Shown here one piece after another: positions 18,197-26,027 of a stretch of 64,000 bases of DNA. This DNA comes from MVRV01 sp964646755 (GTDB lineage Bacteria > Desulfobacterota > Syntrophia > Syntrophales > Smithellaceae). The stretch lies in assembly GCA_964646755.1 (NCBI GenBank), contig CAZYIE010000010.1:21925-85924 (forward strand), read 5' to 3'. The translations under genes and the position numbers were made by a program. A model generated the notes under the pieces. It searched no databases. It saw nothing but the letters and a program-made list of their open reading frames with translations, and was not told the origin of the DNA. Numbering within the stretch: position 1 is the stretch's first letter; every line of letters begins with the position of its first letter.

Positions 18197-18232
18197 CCCC
18201 CCTCGAAAACCCTAATTGGTAATCGAGGGGGG
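18197..18232. terminator. strong hairpin terminator between the YafQ and YtfJ-like genes
   Basis: CCCCCCTCGA (18197-18206) and TCGAGGGGGG (18223-18232) form a perfect 10-bp stem. AAAGTTTTT follows on the plus strand and a mixed A/T stretch on the minus. It lies between convergent genes and can serve both. Confidence 0.8.
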
Positions 18233-18264
18233 GAAAGTTTTTAAATTTCCATGTTTTGCTGAAT

Positions 18265-18807
18265 TTATTTCACTGCGTATTCTTTGATCAGCCCGATGAT
18301 CTTGGGGATATCCTGCGCAGGGATTTTGCCTGAATAAATGTAACGAACGATGTGATTTTTGTCGAGGAGAATCGATGTTGCGATTTTGTGAGGCACTCCC
18401 CATGTATTGCCAATCGTAAAATCAGGGTCGAGTATGACGATGGCGCCAGTTTTCTTCTGCTTACTCTTGGCAACCGACTTGATCACAAAATTGGGTACTC
18501 CACTGTCTTTCTGGTTAGCAATTCCTAGTCCGCAATACTTCTTTTCACTCTTCAAACGTTCCAGATCCTTGTCGGCCTTCAGCGCGTCAGAGACATGATC
18601 ATTGTCATCCGCAGCACTCGTACTTGCATATACGATGTAAATAGCTCTGCCCACAAATTCCGGGGAACTCAAAGAGTAATCCTTATCGGCAAGGGCATCT
18701 TTGAGTTTAAAGTCCGCCGCCTTGTCTCCAACCTTGAGTTCTGCCGCCATGGCAAACGAAGCGGTAAGCAACATTGCTAACAACACTACCCAAAACGCTT
18801 TCTTCAT
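18265..18807 (-). CDS. periplasmic thioredoxin-fold protein, YtfJ-like
   Basis: A 180-residue exported protein. A signal peptide (about 1-21, cut after FAMA) precedes a thioredoxin-like domain with the opening LKVGDKAADFKLKDALADKD and the late strand SILLDKNHIVRYIYSGKIP. There is no CxxC motif, so it is not a standard disulfide redox protein. Family members of this type (YtfJ and relatives) are of unknown function. The start at 18807 has a perfect AGGAGG. It stands alone behind the bidirectional terminator and is probably abundant in the periplasm, but that is a guess from the ribosome site. Confidence 0.72.
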   Translation of the reverse strand: MKKAFWVVLLAMLLTASFAMAAELKVGDKAADFKLKDALADKDYSLSSPEFVGRAIYIVYASTSAADDNDHVSDALKADKDLERLKSEKKYCGLGIANQKDSGVPNFVIKSVAKSKQKKTGAIVILDPDFTIGNTWGVPHKIATSILLDKNHIVRYIYSGKIPAQDIPKIIGLIKEYAVK

Positions 18808-18972
18808 CTTTTTTCCTCCTGTTAAAGTAAATTAATGGAACATGAATCTTGAGGACGGGGCTGTTTATTTTCGATTCCCCGTTTTCGGCCTAGCCTTTTG
18901 ATAATCATATGGCCGTTTTATGGGCGAAATATAGGGAATTTCCGTTTGTATGTCAATTATATTTTTATTTCT

Positions 18973-19020
18973 GGGGCAGATCCTGAAGAATCGCCTAGGA
19001 ATCATTCAGGATCTTACCCC
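18973..19020. repeat. inverted repeat GGGGCAGATCCTGAA ... TTCAGGATCTTACCCC
   Basis: The left arm (18973-18987) and right arm (19005-19020) form a stem with one interruption around a 17-nt loop. It lies downstream of the crotonase gene on the minus strand, but on that strand it is followed by A-rich sequence, so it is not a good intrinsic terminator for that gene. It may be a repeat remnant. Confidence 0.5.
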
Positions 19021-19062
19021 TTGTTCATTTTTAATCATTTGTGACTGTGGTCAAGGATGTTT

Positions 19063-19851
19063 CTATCGTCCTTTCCACTGTGGCGCGCGTTTTTCAGCAA
19101 ACGCCCTAGGACCTTCTATGAAATCCTCGGAATTCGTCATGGCGTGCCCACCGGGGAACGTATGAGCAATAGCATCTTCCAGGACGGGCATGCGCATACC
19201 GCAGACTGCTGCTTCCTTGCTTGCCCGGAGGGCCAGAGGGGATGCCTTCAAAATTTCGCCGGCCCATTTTTCGGCAGTGGAAATCAGGTCTGCGGGAGCA
19301 ACTACTTCGTTGACCAATCCGTATTGGAGCGCTTCCTGGGCCGTCAGGCGCTTGGAAGTCAGGATCATACCCATGGCCAGATGGTATGGAATATGGCGGG
19401 GGAGACGGTGAACGCCACCGGCGCCGGCCATGAGGCCGACTCTCGGTTCGGGCAGACCGAAAGAAGCTTTATCTGAGGAAATAATAATGTCGCAGGCCAA
19501 AGCAAGCTCTAAACCGCCGCCTAGAGCCAGTCCGTTGACTGCGGCAATAAAAGGTTTGAAGCAATCATAGCGGTTGGTAAGGCCGCCAAACAAGCCTTTC
19601 ACTCCCGCATACCCTTTAGCAACAACCTCGCCGCCATTTATGGCCTGATATTTGAGATCGTTACCGGCACAAAAGGACTTTTCGCCGGCCCCGGTGACTA
19701 TGCAAACCCAGGCGTCCGTATCCCGGTCGAAGTCATCAATTGCCAGGGACATTTCCTTGCTTGTCACCGGGCTCAAGCAGTTCATGACCTCAGGGCGGTT
19801 GATTGTAATTGTGGTGATGTGGTTCTTCTTCTCTACGTTGATTTCACTCAT
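19063..19851 (-). CDS. enoyl-CoA hydratase/isomerase family protein (crotonase)
   Basis: A 262-residue crotonase-fold protein acting on acyl-CoA. The oxyanion-hole segments are visible: KSFCAGNDLKY (about residue 63) and AAVNGLALGGGLELALACD (about 105-123). The catalytic-region segment reads FGLPEPRVGLMAGAGGVHRLPRHIP, with the PE Glu conserved. The specific reaction (hydration, isomerisation or ring opening) is not readable from sequence. The ATG at 19851 follows GGAGGTAAAAC. It is a single-gene unit away from the acyl-CoA block at 48-56 kb and may serve a different pathway. Confidence 0.88.
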   Translation of the reverse strand: MSEINVEKKNHITTITINRPEVMNCLSPVTSKEMSLAIDDFDRDTDAWVCIVTGAGEKSFCAGNDLKYQAINGGEVVAKGYAGVKGLFGGLTNRYDCFKPFIAAVNGLALGGGLELALACDIIISSDKASFGLPEPRVGLMAGAGGVHRLPRHIPYHLAMGMILTSKRLTAQEALQYGLVNEVVAPADLISTAEKWAGEILKASPLALRASKEAAVCGMRMPVLEDAIAHTFPGGHAMTNSEDFIEGPRAFAEKRAPQWKGR

Positions 19852-20164
19852 GTTTTACCTCCAATAATAAAATGTTTTATTGACGACCGCAAGGTTAAAA
19901 GTATCCTTGTTTCCTGCAGTCGCATCGACGCTGATAAACAAACCTTGATCTAGCCAGTAATTGCAATATTCAATAATCATCATATGGCAAATTGATTAGA
20001 GCTTGCTTTTTCGTGAGCGGAGTATAGGAAATGATCATTGCCCTGTCAATAAAATAGTGACCGCTGTCAGAAGCAATTCAACAGCTTGAATTTTGCCCCC
20101 CATCGTGATAGCTTCCTTACGCAGCTATAATCAGTAACTCTATGTTGTGGTTGGAAGGAAAATC
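19852..20164. other. 313-bp divergent intergenic region
   Basis: This separates the crotonase gene (minus) from the start of the tetrapyrrole operon (plus) and must hold both promoters. I see no unambiguous -35/-10 pair, riboswitch or long palindrome in it. Confidence 0.4.
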
Positions 20165-20800
20165 TTGAAATATTATCCCGTTTTTTTAGATATTTGGGGC
20201 AAAAAATGTGTGGTCGCCGGTGGCGGTGAAGTAGCCGCAAGAAAGGTTGGGCGGTTGCTTGATTGTGGTGCAAAAGTTCTTGTTGTGAGTCCGCAGCTCA
20301 CGCCGGAGCTTACTGCACTGAAAGCTGAAGGTGCCATAGAACACTTTGCTGCCGAGTATAATATTCAATACATGGAAGGTGCAGTTTTAATTATCGGGGC
20401 GACGGATGACGAAAAAACCAATGCAGTGATTTCTTCCGATGCCAGAAACCTGGGAATTCCAGTAAATATAGTTGATGATCCGCAGAAGTGCGATTTTATT
20501 CTGCCCTCTTTAGTGGAAAGAGGCGATCTGACCTTTGCCATCGGCACCGGCGGCAAAAGTCCGGCTTTGGCCCGCTATTTGCGCGAAGAGCTGGAGTCTG
20601 TCTATGGGAATGAATATGCAATCCTGCTTAAAGTTTTAGGCCAATTGCGGGGGAAAATGGAGAAAAATACCGGTAAGGGCAGAGTCTGGTTTGATGAGCT
20701 TTTGGCTGAAGGTTTATTGGAGGCGATCCGGGAAAATGATACCGGCAGAGTGAAGAAAATCATCCGTGACATCACCGGTGAGGAGGTGCACATTGATTAG
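20165..20800 (+). CDS. precorrin-2 dehydrogenase / sirohydrochlorin ferrochelatase-like (CysG N-terminal, Met8 type)
   Basis: Oxidises precorrin-2 to sirohydrochlorin with NAD, and in many members inserts iron to give siroheme. The Rossmann opening is CVVAGGGEVAARKVGRLLDC (about residues 15-34), with FILPSLVERGDLTFAIGTGG typical of the family. The start is best placed at TTG 20165, giving MKYYPVFLDIWGKKC with GGAAGG 6 nt upstream; GTG 20147 is possible. At about 211 residues it has the standalone-dehydrogenase length, without a methylase domain, which is supplied by the cobA-hemD gene downstream. It is the first gene of the heme/siroheme operon and overlaps the next ORF by 8 bp. Confidence 0.9.
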   Translation: MKYYPVFLDIWGKKCVVAGGGEVAARKVGRLLDCGAKVLVVSPQLTPELTALKAEGAIEHFAAEYNIQYMEGAVLIIGATDDEKTNAVISSDARNLGIPVNIVDDPQKCDFILPSLVERGDLTFAIGTGGKSPALARYLREELESVYGNEYAILLKVLGQLRGKMEKNTGKGRVWFDELLAEGLLEAIRENDTGRVKKIIRDITGEEVHID

Positions 20801-21617
20801 TCTGGGAATGACCATGTTTGTGCTGGCTCTGGTGTGCTGTGCGTTTGCCACTGCGGGTTATCTGCTGTCTCTGTTAGTGAAAAAAATTCGGCTGGCCAAG
20901 GTATCCACCTGGATTCTGGCGATAGGTTTTCTTTTTCTGACCCTGAACTTGCTTGGTGCTGCCATCCAGACGGGCGGTTGGGATAATTTCGGTTCGCGCC
21001 ATTTCCTTTCTATATATGCCTGGGCGATTGCCGGAATTTACCTGGGTTTGCAATTGAAAACTAAAACAAGATTGCTGGGCGCTTTCATCGCGCCGTTTAT
21101 TTTATTGTTTTTAATCGCGGCGGCGGGGCAGGGAGCGGATAAAAATCTTGTGCCACCCCAGTGGCAGGGATGGCTCACGGCGTCTCACCTGGTGCTGGCG
21201 ATTGCCGGCGAGGCCCTTTTTGTGCTGGCTTCCTGCGCCTCAGCGATGTTCATGATCCAGAACAGCCTTCTTAAACATAAAAGACCGGGCAAGATGGGCC
21301 GGTTGTTGCCGTCGCTTAGCGACCTGGACAGGATCAATCATTTGGGTTTGTTATGGGGATTTCCGCTGCTGACTCTCGGCATGATCGGCGGGGCTCTTTT
21401 CGCCGCTTTTGTCTGGGGCAATCTTTGGGCTTACGATCCCAAGGTGATCTGGTCTTTTGCCGTCTGGGTTATTTACGGCTTTTTGCTGCATCAGCGCCTC
21501 GCTATTGGCTGGAAAGGATTCCGGATGGCATCATGGTCCTGCACTGTTTTTGTGCTGTTTTTATTGTCGGCTCTGGTGATCAGATTCTGTTTTTCAACCG
21601 TGCATAACTTTATTTGA
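20793..21617 (+). CDS. HemX/CcsA-like cytochrome c assembly membrane protein
   Basis: A 274-residue integral membrane protein of the CcsA/HemX family. It has about eight hydrophobic helices and the tryptophan-rich heme-handling motif as WGNLWAYDPKVIWSFAVW near residue 210. HemX-type members lie in hem operons and help control glutamyl-tRNA reductase levels, while CcsA members deliver heme for cytochrome c. Position between the siroheme gene and hemA favours the HemX reading; the W-rich motif also fits CcsA. The start is TTG 20793 with GAGGAGG 6 nt upstream, inside the end of the previous gene, so translation is coupled. Confidence 0.85.
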   Translation: MISLGMTMFVLALVCCAFATAGYLLSLLVKKIRLAKVSTWILAIGFLFLTLNLLGAAIQTGGWDNFGSRHFLSIYAWAIAGIYLGLQLKTKTRLLGAFIAPFILLFLIAAAGQGADKNLVPPQWQGWLTASHLVLAIAGEALFVLASCASAMFMIQNSLLKHKRPGKMGRLLPSLSDLDRINHLGLLWGFPLLTLGMIGGALFAAFVWGNLWAYDPKVIWSFAVWVIYGFLLHQRLAIGWKGFRMASWSCTVFVLFLLSALVIRFCFSTVHNFI

Positions 21618-21620
21618 GAT

Positions 21621-22883
21621 ATGATTGTATTAGTCGGATTGAATCATAAAACGGCCCCACTGGCTGTTCGCGAAAGACTTTTTGCCGGATGTCAGGGTAA
21701 GATCGATCTACTGGGCGATCTGCGGGTGATTGACGGCGTGCGGGAAATCCTTTACCTTTCCACCTGCAACCGCGTGGAGCTGGTTGCCGCCGTTGAGGAT
21801 GCGCCACAGGCGCTAAACGCGCTCAAATATTTTTTAGCCGGACAAGGCGGACTAGCGAATGACGAAGTTGCCGCTTGTCTGTATGGATATGAGGATGAAG
21901 AAGCGATCCGGCATTTGTTCCGGGTCGCCTCCAGCCTCGATTCTCAGGTCTTAGGGGAATCACAGATCCTTGGTCAGGTGAAAGATGCCTACCGGCAGGC
22001 GCTGGCGCAAAACGCAACCGGCATTGCGCTCAACCGGCTGATGCACCGGGCGTTTCGCACCGCCAAGCGCGTACGGACGGAAACAGGTATCGCCGCTAAT
22101 CCGGTTTCGGTGAGCTTTGCCGCAGTAGAACTGGCCAAGAAAATATTCGGATCGCTTTCCGGGAAAAAAGTATTATTGATCGGCGCTGGAGAAATGGCGG
22201 AGTTGACCGGTCAGCATCTAATTGGCAACGGTGCAGAGGAAATAACCGTCGCCAACCGTTCGCTGTCTCAAGCCGTATTGCTTGCAGAAAAGTTTCATGG
22301 TAAGGCAATCGGACTTACCGCTCTTGACGAAGCGCTCTGTGATGTCGATATTGTCATTAGCTCCACAGGTGCTCCTTCGTATATCGTGACCCAAGAAATG
22401 ATTCGCCAGTGTCTGCGCAAACGCAAAAACCGCCTGCTGTTTTTAGTCGATATTGCCGTGCCGCGCGATATTGATCCCGCCGTGGATGGTATAGAGAATG
22501 TCTATCTATACAATATCGATAATTTGCAGGATATTGCCGATGAAAATATGAAAAACCGCCGCCGTGATGCGCTCAAAGCCGAACAGATTGTTGTCGAAGA
22601 GGTAACGCACTACAGCAACTGGCTCAAGGAACTGGAGGCTGTGCCCACTATCGTATCGTTGCGCAACAAGGCCGAAGGCATTGTGCGGATGGAGATGATA
22701 AAAGCTCAAAGCTGGATGTCGAAGTTCGAAAACGGTGACCGAGAAAAGGTGGAGGTGTTGGTGAATGGCATTGTGAACAAACTCCTCCACGCGCCTGTGG
22801 CGGTCATGAAGGAAGAAAGCGCTGAGTTAAATTCTCAGGATATTGTTGCCGCTGTCCGGCAGCTCTTCCGGTTGGATGAATAG
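21621..22883 (+). CDS. hemA: HemA glutamyl-tRNA reductase
   Basis: First committed step of C5 tetrapyrrole synthesis: reduces glutamyl-tRNA to glutamate-1-semialdehyde with NADPH. It has the usual length (420 residues). It opens MIVLVGLNHKTAPLAVRERL, has the catalytic Cys in LSTCNRVELVA (about residue 50), the NADPH-binding KKVLLIGAGEMAELTGQHLI and the C-terminal dimerisation helices. It lies 3 bp after the HemX-like gene, so it is in one operon. The ribosome site is weak. hemL, which acts next, is not in this window. Confidence 0.97.
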   Translation: MIVLVGLNHKTAPLAVRERLFAGCQGKIDLLGDLRVIDGVREILYLSTCNRVELVAAVEDAPQALNALKYFLAGQGGLANDEVAACLYGYEDEEAIRHLFRVASSLDSQVLGESQILGQVKDAYRQALAQNATGIALNRLMHRAFRTAKRVRTETGIAANPVSVSFAAVELAKKIFGSLSGKKVLLIGAGEMAELTGQHLIGNGAEEITVANRSLSQAVLLAEKFHGKAIGLTALDEALCDVDIVISSTGAPSYIVTQEMIRQCLRKRKNRLLFLVDIAVPRDIDPAVDGIENVYLYNIDNLQDIADENMKNRRRDALKAEQIVVEEVTHYSNWLKELEAVPTIVSLRNKAEGIVRMEMIKAQSWMSKFENGDREKVEVLVNGIVNKLLHAPVAVMKEESAELNSQDIVAAVRQLFRLDE

Positions 22884-22891
22884 TGGGTGAT

Positions 22892-23076
22892 GCGGCAGTT
22901 GAAGGGGCATTTCATCGCTCAGTATCCCCTGCAATTGTGGCTCTAGAGCTCATTACGCGTCAGTCGAAAACTCGCCCTTCGGGCTCAAACAGTTCGGCTG
23001 CCTGCTGCTCCATTTCGCAAAGAGCCACTATATTTCGGGGATATTCGCTCAGAGAATGCCCCGATTCAGCTGCCGG
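22892..23076. repeat. 185-bp palindromic element between hemA and hemC
   Basis: The left half (from 22892, GCGGCAGTTGAAGGGGCATT ... TATCCCC ... GTGGCTCT) and the right half (ending 23076, AGAGCCAC ... GGGGATA ... AATGCCCC ... CAGCTGCCGG) are inverted imperfect copies of about 55 bp around an inner region that also folds. It fills the whole hemA-hemC spacer. It is a different family from the TCTTTGCGAG repeats. It would form a long stem in the operon mRNA. Confidence 0.72.
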
Positions 23077-23098
23077 TTTTTAGGATGAAAGGTAAATT

Positions 23099-24013
23099 AT
23101 GAACATTAAAATTGGAACACGCGGCAGCAAACTGGCTTTGGCACAGACTAATACTGTTGTAGAGAGTTTGAAAAAAGTTGCCCCGGAAATATCGGCCGAA
23201 ATTTGCGTGATCAAGACCAGCGGGGACATTATGCAGGACGTGTCGTTGCTCAAAATCGGCGGCCAGGGAGTGTTTGTTAAAGAAATTGAAGACGCACTGC
23301 TTGCTGGAAGCATTGATCTGGCGGTACATAGTATGAAGGATGTGCCCGGTGAAACACCGGAAGCGCTGATGTTCGCGGCCATCCTGCTGCGGGAAGACGT
23401 ACGCGATATTCTGGTGTCCCGCGGTAAAGTTAAAATGGAATTCATGCCCAAGGGCGCGAAAATCGGTACCGGGTCGCTGCGGCGCAGTGCTCAGATTCAG
23501 GCAATGCTTCCCGATGTTACCATTGTGCCGTTGCGTGGTAATATCGATACACGCTTGAACAAGATTGAAACGGAAAATCTTACGGGTGTCATCCTGGCGG
23601 CAGCAGGAATAAAGCGTCTGGGATACGTCGAAAAAATTGCCCAGTATCTGCCGATAGAATTAATGCTGCCGGCGGTAGGTCAGGGTGCGCTTGGTTTGCA
23701 GATACGAAAGAAAGATTCCGCGTTGGCCTATGTTTTAGCCAAACTCAACCATACTCCAACTGCTGTGGCAATTACCGCGGAGCGTTCCTATCTGCGGGCG
23801 CTGGGTGGTGGTTGCCGTCTGCCGATTGCGGCCTACGGCCTCATCGCAGGGCAGCGGTTGACTCTGGAGGGACTGGTGGCGGCTCCCAATGGAATAAGCA
23901 TTATCCGGGATAAAGTCTGGGGAGCTCTGGACGAAGCGGAAGAATTAGGAAAGGGACTGGCCGACATGATTATGGAAAAAGGCGGCAAAAAATTATTGAA
24001 TCTGGTGTGCTGA
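23099..24013 (+). CDS. hemC: HemC porphobilinogen deaminase (hydroxymethylbilane synthase)
   Basis: Polymerises four porphobilinogens to hydroxymethylbilane using a covalent dipyrromethane cofactor. It has the usual length (304 residues). It opens KIGTRGSKLALAQTNTVV, has the VHSMKDVPGETPE active-site loop (about residues 80-92, catalytic Asp), RRSAQIQAMLPDV, and the cofactor Cys in LGGGCRLPIAAYG (about residue 240). The ATG at 23099 follows AGGATGAAAGG. The palindromic element lies just before it and could affect expression. Confidence 0.97.
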   Translation: MNIKIGTRGSKLALAQTNTVVESLKKVAPEISAEICVIKTSGDIMQDVSLLKIGGQGVFVKEIEDALLAGSIDLAVHSMKDVPGETPEALMFAAILLREDVRDILVSRGKVKMEFMPKGAKIGTGSLRRSAQIQAMLPDVTIVPLRGNIDTRLNKIETENLTGVILAAAGIKRLGYVEKIAQYLPIELMLPAVGQGALGLQIRKKDSALAYVLAKLNHTPTAVAITAERSYLRALGGGCRLPIAAYGLIAGQRLTLEGLVAAPNGISIIRDKVWGALDEAEELGKGLADMIMEKGGKKLLNLVC

Positions 24014-24040
24014 AAGTTAATAAAATCGTATTTTTTATTT

Positions 24041-24088
24041 GTCATTCCCGACGCAGATGCCCTTTAGGGTACGAAGGCGGGAATCCAG
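24041..24088. repeat. palindromic repeat, left flank of the GIY-YIG pseudogene
   Basis: GTCATTCCCG ... CGGGAATCCAG with an inner CCCTTTAGGGTACGAAGG. The reverse complement closely matches 30154-30199 (CTGGATTCCGGCCTTCGTAACC...), so it is the same family in inverted orientation. Confidence 0.75.
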
Positions 24089-24115
24089 TGTTTTCTAATA
24101 TTCTGGATTTTGCTT

Positions 24116-24406
24116 ATGCCACAATATTATGTTTATATCCTGGCTAGTCAAAGAAATGGAACTTTGTATATTGGTGTCACCAGTGATTTGGCAAAGTGAG
24201 TGTATGAGCATAAACAAAATCTAGTGGATGGATTCTCAAAGAAGTATAATGTTCACGAACTTGTGTATTATGATGTACATTATGAAATTGAGGAAGCAAT
24301 AACCAGAGAAAAGCAGATCAAGAAATGGAACAGACAATGGAAACTGAGATTGATAGAAGAAAAGAATCCTGGCTGGAAGGATTTATATGATGAGATTGTT
24401 CAATAG
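24116..24406 (+). pseudogene. GIY-YIG nuclease ORF interrupted by one in-frame TGA
   Basis: The reading frame runs from ATG 24116 (QYYVYILASQRNGTLYIGVT) to TAG 24404-24406, 96 codons, broken only by TGA at codon 28 (24197-24199). The sister gene at 29863-30153 has Arg at this place (VKRVWEHK against LAK-stop-VYEHK), so a single CGA to TGA change explains it. GIY-YIG strands, the Arg helix and the C-terminal Glu region are otherwise intact (REKQIKKWNRQWKLRLIEE). A distal fragment could restart at GTG 24200 but would lack the active-site strands. Palindromic repeats flank it on both sides. Confidence 0.88.
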
Positions 24407-24433
24407 AAATGGAGATGCTCGTTTTATGAATTT

Positions 24434-24460
24434 CTGGATTCCCGCTTCCGCGGGAATGAC
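24434..24460. repeat. palindromic repeat, right flank of the GIY-YIG pseudogene (dRS3-like)
   Basis: CTGGATTCCCGCTTCCGCGGGAATGAC in short: a palindrome whose core fits ATTCCC-N8-GGGAAT (24438-24457), the pattern of the neisserial dRS3 repeats. It ends 4 bp before the ATG used for cobA-hemD, so it now forms the leader of that gene. Confidence 0.75.
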
Positions 24461-24463
24461 AAG

Positions 24464-26026
24464 ATGGATTTGTTTATGATTCAAAAGAAGATACCTGGAA
24501 AAGTTTATATCATTGGTGCCGGGCCGGGGGATGCGGGGTTGATTACACTCAAGGCCGTAGAGGCTTTGCGTTTGTCCGATGTTGTTATCTACGATAATCT
24601 GGTCAACGAAGAATTGCTGAAATACGCCCCGGCTCATGCTCGTTTTATATACGCCGGTAAAAAAGGCGGCGATCACACGCTGTCGCAAGATAAGATCAAC
24701 GCTCTGCTGGCCCAGGAAGCTTTGGACGGCAACACCGTAGCCCGTCTCAAGGGCGGTGATCCATTTATTTTCGGGCGAGGCGGTGAAGAGGCGGAAATAT
24801 TGGCTCTCAATGATTTGCCGTTTGAAATAATTCCCGGCGTGACATCGGCCATCGCCGTTCCCGCCTACGCGGGCATTCCGCTGACGCATCGGGGTTTCAC
24901 GTCTACCGTGGCTTTTATTACCGGCCATGAAGATCCGACCAAAGACAAAAGCGACATCGACTGGCAGGCCCTGGTAGGCATAGGTACTCTGGTATTTCTG
25001 ATGGGGGTGAAGAATATCGGGCAAATTACAGCAGCATTGATATCACACGGCAAATTACCAGACACGCCGGCGGCGTTGATTCGCCGCGGAACAACGCCTC
25101 ATCAGGAAGTGATTATCGGCACGCTGGCCACGATTGTTGAGCAGGCGCAGACCAACAATTTCCAGCCTCCGGCTATCCTGGTTGTCGGTCAGGTTGTGGA
25201 ATTAAGAGAAACACTGGACTGGTTTGATACAAAGCCCTTGTTCGGTAAAGGCATAGTCATTACCCGTCCCGAAAGGCAGGCTGATGACCTGGCCAGACTG
25301 CTTACGGCACAAGGCGCATCTGCCATTGCCTTTCCGACGATCAGCATTGTGCCGCCGCAAGATTGGAGTGAGCTGGATTTCGCACTTGATCAACTGGAAT
25401 CATACCACTGGTTGATTTTTACCAGCGCCAACGGCGTCCATTTCTTTTTTCAGCGCTTGCAGGAAAAAAGCAGGGACGTCCGCGATCTCAAAGGAATAAA
25501 AATCTGCTGCATTGGCCCGGCTACAGCCGGACAGCTGGAAGACAGAGGAATTAAAGTCGATCTGGTGCCTGATGAATTCATAGCCGAAGGTATTCTGAAA
25601 TCATTTGCTTCGATGGATTTGTCCGGAAAGAAACTTCTGATCCCGCGTGCGGCTGCCGCCCGCGACATTCTGCCGGACGGTCTGAGAAAGCAGGGTGCTA
25701 CAGTCGATGTTGCCACAACCTATCTGACGGTGAACTCCGGCAGAAAAAAAGAAGAACTGACGAAATTAATAGACGCGGGCGAGGTGGATATTATCACCTT
25801 CACCAGTTCATCCACCGTGACCAACTTTGTGGAAATTATGGGGTCTGATTATGCGCTGCCTTCTTTTATCCAGATTGCCTGTATCGGCCCGGTGACAGCG
25901 GCTACAGCAAACAAAGCAGGATTTCAAATAGATATTTCACAGGAAGAATATTCGATGAAGGGGCTGGTGCAGTCCCTGATAAATTATGCCCAACGCAAAT
26001 CGTCCGGACGGACGGGTGAGGAGTGA
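24464..26026 (+). CDS. CobA-HemD fusion: uroporphyrinogen-III C-methyltransferase / uroporphyrinogen-III synthase
   Basis: A 520-residue fused enzyme. Residues about 10-255 are the SAM-dependent uroporphyrinogen-III methylase: KVYIIGAGPGDAGLITLKAV, RLKGGDPFIFGRGGEE, ITHRGFT-type loop as LTHRGFTSTVAFITGH. From about residue 260 follows the HemD synthase: IVITRPERQADDLARLLTAQ to the end. It closes hydroxymethylbilane to uroporphyrinogen III and methylates it to precorrin-2. Such fusions are common in clostridia and Desulfobacterota. The start is uncertain (ATG 24464 or 24476) because a palindromic repeat ends just upstream and no good ribosome site remains. Confidence 0.93.
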   Translation: MDLFMIQKKIPGKVYIIGAGPGDAGLITLKAVEALRLSDVVIYDNLVNEELLKYAPAHARFIYAGKKGGDHTLSQDKINALLAQEALDGNTVARLKGGDPFIFGRGGEEAEILALNDLPFEIIPGVTSAIAVPAYAGIPLTHRGFTSTVAFITGHEDPTKDKSDIDWQALVGIGTLVFLMGVKNIGQITAALISHGKLPDTPAALIRRGTTPHQEVIIGTLATIVEQAQTNNFQPPAILVVGQVVELRETLDWFDTKPLFGKGIVITRPERQADDLARLLTAQGASAIAFPTISIVPPQDWSELDFALDQLESYHWLIFTSANGVHFFFQRLQEKSRDVRDLKGIKICCIGPATAGQLEDRGIKVDLVPDEFIAEGILKSFASMDLSGKKLLIPRAAAARDILPDGLRKQGATVDVATTYLTVNSGRKKEELTKLIDAGEVDIITFTSSSTVTNFVEIMGSDYALPSFIQIACIGPVTAATANKAGFQIDISQEEYSMKGLVQSLINYAQRKSSGRTGEE

Positions 26027-26027
26027 T

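Noticed and set aside
24383..25024. 213-codon minus-strand ORF over the start of cobA-hemD
   Set aside because: It is antisense to conserved methylase motifs and starts within repeat sequence.
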